A stretch of 64,000 nt of DNA from Euzebya pacifica (GCF_003344865.1 NZ_CP031165.1:310001-374000); one strand, 5' to 3'. Positions 10,701-19,661 are shown, counted from the stretch's first letter. The notes: generated from the letters alone by a model not told the origin. Translations and numbers: made by a program.

Positions 10701-12081
10701 CGGCGGCGAGGGTCAGGTAGCCGGGGTCGCGCAGCTGGGCCTGCTTAGCGGCCAGGTCGGCGGCGGGGGGCTGGCCGGTGAGGATGAGGATGGCGAGGGC
10801 GCCGAGGGAGAAGATGTCGGCGGTGCGCGGGTCGGCGTCCGGGAGGGCCAGGACCTCGGGGGCGAGGTAGAGGTGCTCGTCACGGCTGACGTGCTCGCCG
10901 ACGTGGCGGGTGCCGGTTTGTTGTTGGTTGGTGGCCGTGGTGGTTGTGGCGGTGCCGGTGGCTGAGTGGAGGCGTGCGGCGGTCTGCCAGTCGCGGATCT
11001 TGAGGCGTGGTCGGTCGGGGGTGCCAGCGACGACGATCGAGCGGGGGGAGAGGGCGCGGTGGTACAGGCCGTGGCTGTGGGCGCTGCGGAGGCCCTCGGC
11101 GAGAAGGCGGACCAGGTCGAGCCGTTCGGCCAGCCCGAGGGAGTCGGCGTGCTCGGCCAGCCAGTGGTCCAGCCGGGTGGCGTTTGGGTCGTAGGGGAAG
11201 ACGACGGCCGGGCCGGACTGGGCGGCGACGAGGTCGCTGGGTCGGTCGATGGCGGGGTGGTCGACGCCCTGGAGGAGGGTGACCTCGCGCTTGGCGGAGG
11301 TGATGAAGGCGGCGCGCTCCTCATCGGACGTGGCCTTGGTCAGCGGGTAGAGGCGGATCCGCTGGTGGGTGTCGGGGAGGTTGGGGTGGGCGGCCTTGAA
11401 GTCCTGCCAGTCCTCCCCCTCGTCCAAGAGCTCGCCGAGGGTGAAGTGGCCGACCTTGCGGGCTTGGGCCGAGCGGCGGATGCCCGCCTGCTCCATGGCC
11501 TTGGCGACCATGGCCGAGGTGGGCCGGTCGACCTGCTTGCCGTAGCGGGGGTCGAGCTTGGTGAGGTGGGCCATGAGGCCGTCGAGGGTGCTGGGTCTGT
11601 GTGGGTAGTCAGCCTCGTCGAGGCCGAAGACGTGGTGGCGGCCGTCGGGGGAGAGCTTGCAGGTCAGGTTCTCGGCGTGGAGGAAGACCGCGGACTCGAG
11701 GTAGGGGAACCGGCCTTTGTGGGCCCTGGCGGCGCGGGTGTTCTCGAGCTGGGACTTGAGCTTCTTGGCCTTGAGGTTGGCCAGGTGGAGCGGGTTGTCC
11801 AGCGGCTTGGGGCGGGTGTGCTTCGGGCTGGTCCAGCGCCACTGGCCGGCGTCACCCTCGATCAGGCCTGGGTAGCCCTTGAGCTCGATCAGGACCATGC
11901 GTGCCGGGGTGATGACCAGCAGGTCGACCTCGTTGAGGCCCCCGCGGGAGTCGGTGAAGGTGAAGTTCGACCAGGCGCGGTAGGGCTCGGGCTCGGGCAG
12001 GCGCTTCTTGACGTAGTCGAGGCCCTGCCGCTCGTGCGGAAACTCCGATGGCGTCACCTCGACCCACACGAAAATGCCCAC
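7765..12081 (-). CDS. pglW: PglW: NERD domain plus tandem serine/threonine kinase-like domains
   Basis: 1,438-residue kinase of BREX type 2/Pgl phage-defence systems. An N-terminal NERD nuclease-like domain (about residues 15-110) contains VDLLVITPARMVLIELKGY. A first kinase-like domain has HRALSPRS near residue 340, where the catalytic HRD aspartate is absent, so it is probably a pseudokinase. A second kinase-like domain has an intact HRDIKPDN loop near residue 640 and DFS in place of DFG. A helix-hairpin-helix-like stretch follows near 820-865 (LGLSPRVTSALDRQGVETV), then a long helical C-terminal region. The start is a GTG; a second in-frame GTG at 12069 is possible. It ends directly before pglX. 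Phosphorylation of other Pgl proteins is known for the family, not shown here. Confidence 0.92.
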   Translation of the reverse strand: MGIFVWVEVTPSEFPHERQGLDYVKKRLPEPEPYRAWSNFTFTDSRGGLNEVDLLVITPARMVLIELKGYPGLIEGDAGQWRWTSPKHTRPKPLDNPLHLANLKAKKLKSQLENTRAARAHKGRFPYLESAVFLHAENLTCKLSPDGRHHVFGLDEADYPHRPSTLDGLMAHLTKLDPRYGKQVDRPTSAMVAKAMEQAGIRRSAQARKVGHFTLGELLDEGEDWQDFKAAHPNLPDTHQRIRLYPLTKATSDEERAAFITSAKREVTLLQGVDHPAIDRPSDLVAAQSGPAVVFPYDPNATRLDHWLAEHADSLGLAERLDLVRLLAEGLRSAHSHGLYHRALSPRSIVVAGTPDRPRLKIRDWQTAARLHSATGTATTTTATNQQQTGTRHVGEHVSRDEHLYLAPEVLALPDADPRTADIFSLGALAILILTGQPPAADLAAKQAQLRDPGYLTLAAVADPGLAAILDETLIPFSTNAEPAMRLVTVAEFLDELSHAEEQLTAADTVDPLDAKPGDLLDDTWTVVKRFGAGSTAVVLLARTDDGRHEVLKVARDADAANRLRDEFEVASAVKDRRRIVTVHGLTEIAGRTVLRMEAAEQTLAAFLAKEGTPGLDLLQRWGTDLLEAVTALEDDGLAHRDIKPDNAGLTERGRNHEKHLILFDFSLSRANPEDLRAGTPGYVDPFLPERPTKRWDAQAERYAAAVTLHELATGTRPAWGDGTTDPSLLGEDVRTPTLATEVMDAAVRQPLAAFLSTALHRDADSRFDTAADMLAAWQRVFAALDAPATRTTDDDTATTRPGLPAAEVDLSAVTETTTIAELGLSPRVTSALDRQGVETVTDLAVIPPAELTRMSSVGATVRKEIVKLAKRLSAHLDAAASPSSALADHTVRGDESAQTARVDRVVEAILPSARTDADVQTVIRELLALSTQTPGEGHDTDRWPSQAVVAERTGLDRAAVAAALVSSRARWVKRVPELTAVRTALVEALDSRGGVASGNELAAALLTLRGSTADEPLRSVRARAVVRAALEAEQQLESPRMRFRRAGDGLLVALEQAGEGGEGVSADTRFAYAELLGEEADTIVAPLLEASAVEGETEKSGTGDLPPLPTREQAVTRLREIEVEEGTAALTDARLLRLAAEASATAALSSRLELYPRDLSTVDAVRLLRVSLQVRNGLTEQALRSRVATRFPDVPSLPERPKLDALLAAADAGLTWVVNDRGEGRYCPAGTNPSTMTSHRPSTSYASVEAKDAATEVFDQRIDRLVRQGGFVTVTVKDRSLDDAIRRLTTATGGTHVRLDAMLLATMRAMAQEKGAKWSAFENADNDPTSKGWRYLLRLAEDATARVEADLLATDGIVVADGIGLLGRYEQMGLVDRLRERLTREDGDHALRGLALVVPGADPTAKPVVDGVPVPVITPAHWTHLPTAWLDRTGAAA

Positions 12082-12151
12082 CCTTCCTCGGTCTTCACAT
12101 TGCTCCCCGGCGCGGGATCCTAGCAGAGTGCGTCTGGCGCACGGAGCCCGG

Positions 12152-12559
12152 TCAGCGGTCGACGAGTTGCGCGTCTTCGGGCTGGTCGCCGTGCTCCTCG
12201 CTGGTCGCGAGCGTGGCGTCGTGCGTGCCGGTGTCCCGGTCGGGGGTCGGGACTGCAGCGACGGGAGTCGCGTGCGTGGGGTTGGTGCCTCGCAGGTTGG
12301 TCAGCGTGCCGAGGCCGAGGATGAGGACGGCGGCTGCGAGCAGGACCGTCGGGCGGTGGTCCACCGTCGAGGCCTCGATCGCCAGCAGGTCCCTCATCGT
12401 CCACGCGGCGACCACCGACTGCTGAGGTGCGCCCTCGGCACGGTCGTTGTTGAGCTCTCCCAAGAGCAGCGCCTCGGCGACGTCCTCTGCGGGCTGCGGG
12501 GTGAGCGTCAGCGTCAGCGCAACCGCCAGACCCATCACGGCAATGATCAGCGTCTTCAT
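12152..12559 (-). CDS. Small hypothetical membrane protein
   Basis: 135-residue protein with an N-terminal hydrophobic segment (TLIIAVMGLAVALTLTL) and a second one in the middle (TVLLAAAVLILGLGTL), separated by a short polar stretch and followed by a hydrophilic Thr/Asp-rich tail. I recognise no family. The ATG at 12559 is chosen because GGAGGA lies 9 bases upstream; a longer open frame reaches 12649 without such support. It lies upstream of pglW in the same direction with a 70-bp gap, so it could be co-transcribed with the pgl genes or be independent. Confidence 0.55.
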   Translation of the reverse strand: MKTLIIAVMGLAVALTLTLTPQPAEDVAEALLLGELNNDRAEGAPQQSVVAAWTMRDLLAIEASTVDHRPTVLLAAAVLILGLGTLTNLRGTNPTHATPVAAVPTPDRDTGTHDATLATSEEHGDQPEDAQLVDR

Positions 12560-12668
12560 CAGTACAGTTCCTCCATCGCGAAGTGGTTTCGCGAAACCGT
12601 ACGAACCGCCTCTCGTCGCATCTGACGGATCTCGGGCTGCGCGGGGCACATGGCGTGGAGGACTTGGG
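12560..12668. promoter_or_regulatory. Short divergent intergenic region
   Basis: 109 bp between the small membrane protein gene (minus) and the 69-codon gene (plus). Both flanking genes have their Shine-Dalgarno sequences here (GGAGGA for each), so promoters in both directions are expected. I could not fix -35/-10 boxes by eye. Confidence 0.35.
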
Positions 12669-12878
12669 ATGAGCGGAGCAGACCGGCGAGCCGAGGAGCA
12701 GGGCTACTACCAGGTGGATGCGGCCCCTGCGCGAACCAGGCCGGCGCAGGCGCTCGAAGTTCCCCTCTCGGAGGTCTGCGCGGGCAAGGGCCACAAGCCC
12801 TCGGCGACCGAAGGAATGAAGACGTGTGCGTGCGGCGAGCGGACCTACGAACCCGACCCGCCGACAGGTCTCTTCTAG
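12669..12878 (+). CDS. Short hypothetical protein with Cys/His residues
   Basis: 69-residue reading frame supported mainly by a strong ribosome site: GGAGGA at 12657-12662, six bases before the ATG. The N-terminal half is polar; the C-terminal half carries VCAGKGHKPS and KTCACGERTYEPD, giving Cys/His residues that could form a small zinc site. No family is recognised. It runs against the direction of both neighbouring clusters (pgl and TerY-P). A longer frame open from 12447 overlaps the small membrane gene and is not preferred. Its existence as a real gene is moderately supported only. Confidence 0.45.
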   Translation: MSGADRRAEEQGYYQVDAAPARTRPAQALEVPLSEVCAGKGHKPSATEGMKTCACGERTYEPDPPTGLF

Positions 12879-13025
12879 GACGCGTCGCTCGCGCGAGCCG
12901 TCAACAAGCCGACAGTTCAGCGGCGTCGTGAGCCTTATCGGCGGTTGCTCGCAGGACTCTGGGTCGTGGACAGAGCGCGACATGGCGATGGCAGCCCCAC
13001 ACACGGATAGGCGCAGCCGGGGGTT

Positions 13026-14930
13026 CTACGGGCGCATCCCGAGAGCGTTGAGAGCGGCCTCGGCTTGCTGCAGTTCCATCGCGGCTTCCTGCATACGCAT
13101 CGCGACCTCCGCTGCTTCGGCTTCTGCCAACTGTCGCTTTTGCGGCAAGGCGCCGGCCGCACGCTGCGCCTCGCCCATGATCCGTGTCCGTTCCTTTGCC
13201 AACTCTGCATCGATCCGTGCGACAGCTGTCGGATCGAGAGGGGCGTTGGGCCGGAAGACGAAGCGCCTTTCCACACTGTCTCTCCAGGCCAAGAGGTTGT
13301 CGGCAGTCTTGGGCCCGATCCCCGGGACCGCCATGACACGGTGTCGAGTGATGTCATACGCGCTCTCGATCCCGTAGCTGGCCAGGGCCGAAGTCCGACT
13401 GGAGCCGATGCCGCTGATCGAAGCACGCATGATGAGTGTCGACTTCAGGTGGTTGTCCCTTTGGGTCCGCTCCTCGTTCGTGCGCAGTGCTCGTAGCTTG
13501 GCGTCCCGCTCCGCAGGCAAGGCGTCGACGGCGTCCTTCAAGCCCTGCAGGTCACGGATCGCCTTGGCATAGACGTTGTCATGGCTGAACGACCGCGAGA
13601 GTGATTCGGCCTTCTCGAGCCCCTTCTTCGCAGATGCGTACGCGCGTCGAAGCTGGAATCTTCGGCCGCTCTTCGTGGTGGCCAACAAGAGGCAAACGAC
13701 CGCTCCCGCGAAGGGAACCGCCGCGAGCGTGGGGTCCACGACAAGGGCTGGAACGGTAGCCCCTATCAGGCACCAAAAGAGAACCCATACAGTCGACGCG
13801 GATGACGTTGGTGCCGCCGCGGGGAGGGCTGCTTGCGCGACAGGCATCGGAGGGGGGTGAATGGTCTGGACGTTGACCAAGGGCTGCCAAACATCGGGGG
13901 AGCTTGACCAAGACGCGGCGACGCGGGGAGGTGCTACGTCGCCGAACAACTGCAATCCGGACGCGGACTCGAAGGAACACCAAGGACAAGACTGGAGACT
14001 CGAGGCGAAGTGGTGACTCCGGTTGACGCCGCAATTGACGAGACTACGCTCAAGCGTTGCGAGAGCTGAGATCCACTGCGTACTGCTGGGTCGAGTACCA
14101 GATCGGCCGAAGGCGTTCTCGAAGAGCTGAGCGACAGGTGGCGAAAGCGAAGCGAGCGGAAGTGCACTGGGGGGAGGCTTCACGCCGAGCCGATGTGCCT
14201 GGTCTCCATAGGCGAAGCGGCCCTGCTTGATCGACTCCTCCAAGGACAGGTCCCTTTGGTCCAGTTGCACTCCGGCGTATGGATGGCGCCCCTGCATGAG
14301 TAGCTGGAAGAGCAGCACGGCAAGACCGAAATCGTCGTGTTGCGTGGTTCGTTCAGTCCGTGAAAGGTCGCGTCCCTGCAACTCCGGTGGGGTGAACATC
14401 GGGACGCCGACGCGGCAGTGCAGAAGCTGGCCGTTATGCCTCAGCTGGAAGCTGTCAGTGTCAATCAGCTGGACGGTAGCTTGCGGGGAAACAAGAACGG
14501 ACCCATGGTTAACGTCGCCCACGACAGCCCCGATGGCGTGCACGGCACTGAAGGCGCGGGCCATGTTCGTTCCGGCTCGGACAAGGAACCGCCAGTCCGC
14601 GCTCGGGAAGGCTTGCCTGCGGCTGCTGGGGCCGTAGAGATGGTGGATATCGTGGTAACCCTCGAGCAAGGGCATCAGGATCCCCACAGGAAGCCGCTCG
14701 CCGTTGTACAGGAGGGACTGAGGGAAGGCTGCCAACTTCCTGACGGACTCGTCGGTTACGCCAATCAGCGCGGTGACCTTCTGAACGCGCTGTGGGCTCA
14801 TCGGCTGATGGAAGACCTTGGCCGCTTGGTAGCTGCTTGCGGACAGTCGGTAGACAGTCCCCTCACCGCCCCGCCCGATACGGTCGCCCAATGGGACGAC
14901 CTGGCCGTTCGCGCCGTAAACGACAACCAT
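13026..14930 (-). CDS. TerY-P triad kinase with transmembrane segments and helix-hairpin-helix tail
   Basis: 634-residue protein-kinase-like protein, third member of a TerY-P triad. The kinase domain covers about residues 1-290: a glycine loop GRGGEGTVYRL, a catalytic loop GDVNHGSVLV and a metal-binding segment LIDTDSFQLR, in the diverged form seen in triad kinases. Next come a CSF/CPWC-type cysteine stretch, two hydrophobic segments near 375-415 (WVLFWCLIGATVPALVV, VPFAGAVVCLLLATT), a coiled coil, and a helix-hairpin-helix pair (ISGIGSSRTSALASYG, VMAVPGIGPKTADNLL) that in other proteins binds DNA. It starts 13 bp after the phosphatase stop. The triad is known from comparative genomics of Ter-linked stress systems; substrates are unknown. 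Confidence 0.85.
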   Translation of the reverse strand: MVVVYGANGQVVPLGDRIGRGGEGTVYRLSASSYQAAKVFHQPMSPQRVQKVTALIGVTDESVRKLAAFPQSLLYNGERLPVGILMPLLEGYHDIHHLYGPSSRRQAFPSADWRFLVRAGTNMARAFSAVHAIGAVVGDVNHGSVLVSPQATVQLIDTDSFQLRHNGQLLHCRVGVPMFTPPELQGRDLSRTERTTQHDDFGLAVLLFQLLMQGRHPYAGVQLDQRDLSLEESIKQGRFAYGDQAHRLGVKPPPSALPLASLSPPVAQLFENAFGRSGTRPSSTQWISALATLERSLVNCGVNRSHHFASSLQSCPWCSFESASGLQLFGDVAPPRVAASWSSSPDVWQPLVNVQTIHPPPMPVAQAALPAAAPTSSASTVWVLFWCLIGATVPALVVDPTLAAVPFAGAVVCLLLATTKSGRRFQLRRAYASAKKGLEKAESLSRSFSHDNVYAKAIRDLQGLKDAVDALPAERDAKLRALRTNEERTQRDNHLKSTLIMRASISGIGSSRTSALASYGIESAYDITRHRVMAVPGIGPKTADNLLAWRDSVERRFVFRPNAPLDPTAVARIDAELAKERTRIMGEAQRAAGALPQKRQLAEAEAAEVAMRMQEAAMELQQAEAALNALGMRP

Positions 14931-14943
14931 GATCCGAACGAGG

Positions 14944-15720
14944 TCAGCGCCTGCTGGCCAGAATGAGCGTGATGTCGTCCGATGTCCGGGCCGACACGAT
15001 TGATGACCCGAGGTAGGCGGCCAAGGAAGCCGACAGATCCTCGTACAGGCCCGCCTCGCTTCGATGTCGGATCGGCGGCATCATCTTCTCGAACCACACG
15101 TCTTGCACGGCTCGTTCGGCCATTCGTAAAACGAGGTGCTGGAGTCCATCGCTGAATACGGCGATCTCGTCGACCACATGATCGGTGGTATCGAACTGGA
15201 ACTCCTGTAGGTCCACCTGATGAGTGACGAACGTTGTGGTATTTGCATATTCGCCCTGATGCGGCCAGTGGATCCACGCCCAAATCCCCTCTTCGTCAGC
15301 AGGAGTGACCATTGCCCCATCCCCGACTTGGAAGAACGCGGCACCGGATGGACCGACTACCGTCGCGACGAGAGTGCTCGCTAGATCACGCACTCCAACT
15401 GCGAGCTCCTCGGCCAGCCTTACTGCAGCCTCGTGTACGGCTGTCGCGATCACCAAGCCGGTCTCTCGGGGCCACAACGCCGGGTCACTCTGGGACTGAA
15501 GGAGCTCCCGCGCTACTTTCGCGAAGCTTCGACAAGCCTCTTCGGCCCCGGCATCGCTGTGACTGGCGCTACCGGCCCCGTCAGCCACAGCGGCAATCAA
15601 GATTTCTCCATCAGCGCCCTCGTCGACCTCGCAAAGATGAGCGTCCTGGCACGGGAGATCATTGCGGACGTGGTCGCTCCCGATTGCCGACGCGACCGCA
15701 AACCCCCACCGATTAGACAA
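14944..15720 (-). CDS. PP2C-family protein phosphatase of TerY-P triad
   Basis: About 258-residue metal-dependent phosphatase. PP2C hallmarks are CQDAH near the N terminus, VADGAGS (metal-binding Asp-Gly), a central GDGAMV, VFSDGL, and the C-terminal SDDITLIL. It would reverse phosphorylation by the adjacent kinase, presumably on the vWA protein or an associated factor. The open frame extends to 15759 through a TTG codon; the TTG at 15720 is preferred because it overlaps the vWA stop (TTGTCTAA), giving translational coupling, and because family members start close to the WGFAVAS segment. The start is therefore uncertain by about 13 codons. Confidence 0.82.
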   Translation of the reverse strand: MSNRWGFAVASAIGSDHVRNDLPCQDAHLCEVDEGADGEILIAAVADGAGSASHSDAGAEEACRSFAKVARELLQSQSDPALWPRETGLVIATAVHEAAVRLAEELAVGVRDLASTLVATVVGPSGAAFFQVGDGAMVTPADEEGIWAWIHWPHQGEYANTTTFVTHQVDLQEFQFDTTDHVVDEIAVFSDGLQHLVLRMAERAVQDVWFEKMMPPIRHRSEAGLYEDLSASLAAYLGSSIVSARTSDDITLILASRR

Positions 15721-16387
15721 TAGCCCAGCCGTCCGGAGTGGCAGGATTGACCAAGGCAATCTCGTCTGTTGGCTGGGACCGTGAGACGCTGCTCATGGAG
15801 TTGGAGAGCCACGAGAACAACTCCTGGAACTGCAGTCCCTTCAACTTCAGCGGGGTTCGAGTGGCGATCTGGCCCAGTTTGCTCATGTCCGCACCCTCGA
15901 CCCCCACGGCGAAGAACGATAGGGAGCGGCTCTTCTCGGCTGCTTGGACCCGCGTCGCAGCGCTCTTCCAAGAGTCCGTCGGCGATCCATCGGTGATGAG
16001 GAAGACCCACGGTCGGTAGTAGGAGATCCCTTGGGATCGATATACGCTCTTGCGGGCATCGACCATGTCGAGCCCCCAAGTGATTGCTTCCCCCATCGGT
16101 GTGGCCCCTGAAGCCCGAAGACGTGGCGGGGTGAAGAAGTCCGGCGTGGTGAACTCAGACTCCACCATCACCGGACCGAATGACACGACGGCGACCTCGA
16201 CGCGCTTGGCAGCCATGGAGTCCGCCATCAACTCGCTCTTGAAGCCAAGAAGCCCTTCGTTGAGTTGGTTGATCGGATCGCCCTGCATCGAACCGGACGT
16301 GTCCAAGAGCAGGAGGCAGGGGCAGCGTGGTTCCGGATTCTCCGCGAACTCGGCTGCGTGGAATGGTTCCTGTTCGAACTCGTTCAT
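15713..16387 (-). CDS. TerY-like von Willebrand factor A domain protein
   Basis: 224-residue vWA protein. The MIDAS metal site is visible as [10 protein letters not shown] (DxSxS), with the supporting threonine in SGATPMGEA and the aspartate in [12 protein letters not shown]. These are the TerY hallmarks. The ATG at 16387 is chosen because AAGGAG lies 8 bases upstream; two earlier in-frame ATGs sit too close to or upstream of that site. First gene of the triad, followed by phosphatase and kinase with overlapping or near-touching junctions. In TerY-P triads the vWA protein is thought to scaffold metal-dependent complexes; the partner here could be the upstream DNA-processing operon (inference). 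Confidence 0.85.
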   Translation of the reverse strand: MNEFEQEPFHAAEFAENPEPRCPCLLLLDTSGSMQGDPINQLNEGLLGFKSELMADSMAAKRVEVAVVSFGPVMVESEFTTPDFFTPPRLRASGATPMGEAITWGLDMVDARKSVYRSQGISYYRPWVFLITDGSPTDSWKSAATRVQAAEKSRSLSFFAVGVEGADMSKLGQIATRTPLKLKGLQFQELFSWLSNSMSSVSRSQPTDEIALVNPATPDGWAIV

Positions 16388-16565
16388 ACTCATCGCTCCT
16401 TGGACTCTGGCCCACGGCATCCCCATGCCTGTTGGCCGACGACGTGCTGCACACGATGTAAACCTGCCCCGACGGTGCAGGGAAGGCTAGCGTGTCTGCC
16501 TGATTCCAGTTCGAGAGCGGCCACTACCGACCTCCCATGGCAGAACCCCAGTGATGTCGGACCTG
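16388..16565 (-). promoter_or_regulatory. Intergenic region upstream of TerY-P triad
   Basis: 178 bp between the sbcC stop and the vWA start, all genes pointing leftward. It holds the AAGGAG ribosome site of the vWA gene near its left end and probably a promoter for the triad, but read-through from the nurA-herA-sbcDC operon cannot be excluded. No clear hairpin terminator was seen. Confidence 0.35.
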
Positions 16566-19500
16566 TCAGTCCAACAGACCCGCGACTGCGGCCATTGCGC
16601 CTGGCTCACCGGTGGCGTCCATCTCGGCGAGTGCCGCGCGTTCGTTGGGGGCCAGCCAGCGGGCTTGGCTTCCGCGGGAGCCGTGGGTGACGGCCAGGAC
16701 GTGGTTGACCTGCTCGGCGACTGCCCGGACGTGGGAGATGACGGCGACCATGCGGCCGCGGGCGGCGACTTGGGACAGTGCTTCCACGGCCGAGTCGAGG
16801 TTGCCCCGGTCAAGGGCGCCAAAGCCCTCGTCCAGCCACAGCGACTCCAAATGGCCGCCGGACCGGGCCATCATCTCGACCATCCCAAGCGCTAGGGACA
16901 GCGACGCCACGAAGGTCTCACCGCCAGAGAGGCTCGCCGGCGACCGGGGGAGCCCCGAGTCATTGTCGATGACCTTCCAAGGGTCGTCCGGGCTCACCAC
17001 CTCTGCGAAGCTGTAGCGACCGGCCGTCATCTCTTCCAGCAGCACCGAGGCGTGCAGCAACAGGTCGTGGGACCTGCGCATCGTCAGCCACTTCGGGAAC
17101 GCCCCCGGGTTCAGCGCGGCCGACAGATCTTCCAGGACCAACCGCTGCTCCTCCAGTCCAGCCGACGCCTCGCGGAGTTGCCGGATCGGCTCGACCCGGG
17201 CCTCGAACGCCTCGGCTTCGTGTTGGGCGATACCGGCCTTGACCTCCGCGTCCTTCTGACGTCGTTCCAGCTCGGCCACCAGTTCCACGTCCCCGCTGGT
17301 CCCGATGGCCTGGCCGACCTCGTCCAATACCGCTCGCGCCACGATCAGGGCCTCGGTCGACTCGTTCAGTCGTGTCACCGCCACCTCGGCCAACCGAGCA
17401 GTTCCGGAGTGGAACGCGGCCACCACCGCCGGCGCCGAATCGGCGGTCACGCCGACCAGGCTGGGCACCTCCACCCCATCCACGCCCAGCGACGCTTGCA
17501 GCCGCTCGAGCTGCTGCCGCTCGCCATCCAGCTTCCGGACGAGGCCCTCCAGCGGCTCCGTCAGCTCACGGCATCGCCGCTGGTCCAGAGCCGTCCGCTC
17601 CTTCTCCAGCTCAGCGAGCTTGGCCTGCAGCCGCAGCCGGGCCGCGGACCGCTCCGCCAGCACAGACTCGCGCTCGGTCAGCTGGGCGGCCGCCTCGTCC
17701 AGCCCGGCCATCTGGGTTGTCGCACCGGGGCTTCCGTGCTGGACGAGGATCTCGAGTGCTGGGGGAATCAGCCCGACCGCCTCCTCGCACTCCTTCCTCG
17801 CCCGAGTCAACGCGGCTGCCGCGCGGGCCTCCGCTGCCACGGCCGCCTGATTGTTCGCAGTAGCTATCGTGGCCGCGGTTCTGGCTGCCTGAGTTGCCTC
17901 CGCCAACTCGCGTCCGGCCGCGTCGTGGGACGTCAACGCCGCGCGAGCAACCTCGGCCTTCTCCCTCAGACCGGTGAGTAGCTCCTCGTCGGACCGGGTC
18001 ACGTCAACCGGCCCGAGAACCGCGACTAACGCCGACTCCGCCGTGCCGACGGCGGCGGTGCGTTGTTCCACCGCCTTGGTGGCCGACTCCAACTGGGCTT
18101 CACCCGACTCGAGAGTGGCGGTCGCCTTGGTCAGTGCGGCGTCGGCCTCCCGCTCCGCCGACACCGCCTTTCGCGCCGCTGCGGCGATCGCGTCATGAGC
18201 AGAGTCCCCCGGAGCTGACCAGCCGTCAGGCAACGGGCGGTGGCAGACGGTGCAGTCGTCGCCAACCGACAGGCCTGCCGCGGCGGCGATAGCGGCGTGT
18301 TCGCGGTCCGCCGACTCCTTGGCTGACTGGGCCCGTGTGGCTTCTTCGTGCGCGGCTTTGGCCGCCGCGTCCGCCGCGTCAACGGCGGACCGAAGCCCGG
18401 CAAGCCCATCCTGCAACCGGGCCGCCGAGGCTTCGGCCGACTCCTGCTCCGCCAGCGCGGAACGCCACGCGCCCAGCCGCTGCTCGGCGGCGTGCACGGA
18501 CGCTTGAGCTTCCTCCACCGCGGTGGTCAGTGCCGCGCGGCCAGCTTCGTGCTGCTCCTGCTGCTCCTTCGCCGCCGCGACTCGCTCGTCGGCATCCGCG
18601 GCCTCGTTGCCCAGCCGGTCGATCTCGGCGCGGGCCTCAACCAGCGCCGAGCCCGCCTCGTCCACGTCAGCTGCCAGCCTGGGCAGCCGGGCGAGAACCC
18701 CTTGGGCCGTCGTCACCTCGGCCACCGACATCCCGTCGTCATCGGCAGGGACCGCCGCGAGTTCTTCCCGAGCGGACGCGGTCACGGTCGCCTGTGCGGC
18801 CTCCGCCTCTGCCAGCTCCTTGGCAACCGCGGACAGTCCGTTGGCCGACGTGGCGAGGCTGTTATCAACGAGCAGCAGCCGCCGGGCGTTCTCAGCCGCC
18901 GTGTTCTTGGCCGACGCCTCCTCCACCGCGGCTACTGCGTCCTTGGCCCGTGCGGTCGTACTCGCGGCCGAGCCGGCGACACTCGTCAGCCGCTCGACGT
19001 CCTCGCGCAACGCGGTCAGGTGCGCGGCGGGGTCCTGCGGGGCGTCGGCCAGCGCCTGCTCGACCCGGCTAGCGGTCGGCACGATGTCCCGGAGCGTTTC
19101 GTCGGCGGCGGCCTTGATGTCGGCAAGCCCCTCGACGCCCCAGACCTGCTCGAGGATCGAAGCCCGAACCCGTGGGTCGTCGGCCACCAGCAGCTGGGCG
19201 AACTGGCCCTGCGGCAGGACCACGGTTCGTTTGAAGGCTTCGTAGTTGAGGCCGATGAGCTCTTGCACCCGGTCGTTGACCGCCCGAACCTTGTCGACGC
19301 CGTCGACCTCCTTGAGCGCCCCGTCCCCCTTCTCCTCCAACCGCACCAGCTCGGCCTGCGCGGCGCCGACCGTCCGGTCGTCGCGGCGGCGCAGGGTCCG
19401 GGTCGCCCGCCACGTCTGGCCGCGCACACTGAACGTCAACACAACCCGGGTCGCCGTCGACGTGTCGTGCATCAACTCCTGGTTGGGTTGACCGGACCAC

Positions 19501-19661
19501 GAGGTGTTGCCGTACAGGGCCCAGCCCATGGCCTCCAGCAGCGAGGACTTCCCCGCCCCGGTATCCCCGATGATCGCCAGATAGTCCCGGCCGGTGAAGT
19601 CGATCGTCTCCGACGCGCGGAAGGACCGCAGCCCCTCCACCGTCAACGTCAGCGGTCGCAT
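16566..19661 (-). CDS. sbcC: SbcC/Rad50-type SMC-like ATPase
   Basis: 1,031-residue Rad50/SbcC protein, ATPase partner of the SbcD/Mre11 nuclease in DNA end processing. Walker A is GDTGAGKSS near residue 35. Long alanine/glutamate-rich coiled-coil arms flank a CxxC zinc hook (DDCTVCHRPLP, near residue 468). The ABC signature SGGETFVASLSLALG lies near residue 911, followed by Walker B/D-loop LWLDEGFGALD. The ATG at 19661 lies 4 bp after the sbcD stop and begins MRPLTLTVEGLRSF, the standard family N terminus; a longer open frame reaching 20054 would run through sbcD. Fourth gene of the cassette nurA-herA-sbcD-sbcC. Confidence 0.95.
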   Translation of the reverse strand: MRPLTLTVEGLRSFRASETIDFTGRDYLAIIGDTGAGKSSLLEAMGWALYGNTSWSGQPNQELMHDTSTATRVVLTFSVRGQTWRATRTLRRRDDRTVGAAQAELVRLEEKGDGALKEVDGVDKVRAVNDRVQELIGLNYEAFKRTVVLPQGQFAQLLVADDPRVRASILEQVWGVEGLADIKAAADETLRDIVPTASRVEQALADAPQDPAAHLTALREDVERLTSVAGSAASTTARAKDAVAAVEEASAKNTAAENARRLLLVDNSLATSANGLSAVAKELAEAEAAQATVTASAREELAAVPADDDGMSVAEVTTAQGVLARLPRLAADVDEAGSALVEARAEIDRLGNEAADADERVAAAKEQQEQHEAGRAALTTAVEEAQASVHAAEQRLGAWRSALAEQESAEASAARLQDGLAGLRSAVDAADAAAKAAHEEATRAQSAKESADREHAAIAAAAGLSVGDDCTVCHRPLPDGWSAPGDSAHDAIAAAARKAVSAEREADAALTKATATLESGEAQLESATKAVEQRTAAVGTAESALVAVLGPVDVTRSDEELLTGLREKAEVARAALTSHDAAGRELAEATQAARTAATIATANNQAAVAAEARAAAALTRARKECEEAVGLIPPALEILVQHGSPGATTQMAGLDEAAAQLTERESVLAERSAARLRLQAKLAELEKERTALDQRRCRELTEPLEGLVRKLDGERQQLERLQASLGVDGVEVPSLVGVTADSAPAVVAAFHSGTARLAEVAVTRLNESTEALIVARAVLDEVGQAIGTSGDVELVAELERRQKDAEVKAGIAQHEAEAFEARVEPIRQLREASAGLEEQRLVLEDLSAALNPGAFPKWLTMRRSHDLLLHASVLLEEMTAGRYSFAEVVSPDDPWKVIDNDSGLPRSPASLSGGETFVASLSLALGMVEMMARSGGHLESLWLDEGFGALDRGNLDSAVEALSQVAARGRMVAVISHVRAVAEQVNHVLAVTHGSRGSQARWLAPNERAALAEMDATGEPGAMAAVAGLLD

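Noticed and set aside
10966-12123. 385-codon open frame on the plus strand
   Set aside because: Antisense to the kinase and NERD parts of pglW; Gly/Val/Glu-rich without domains.
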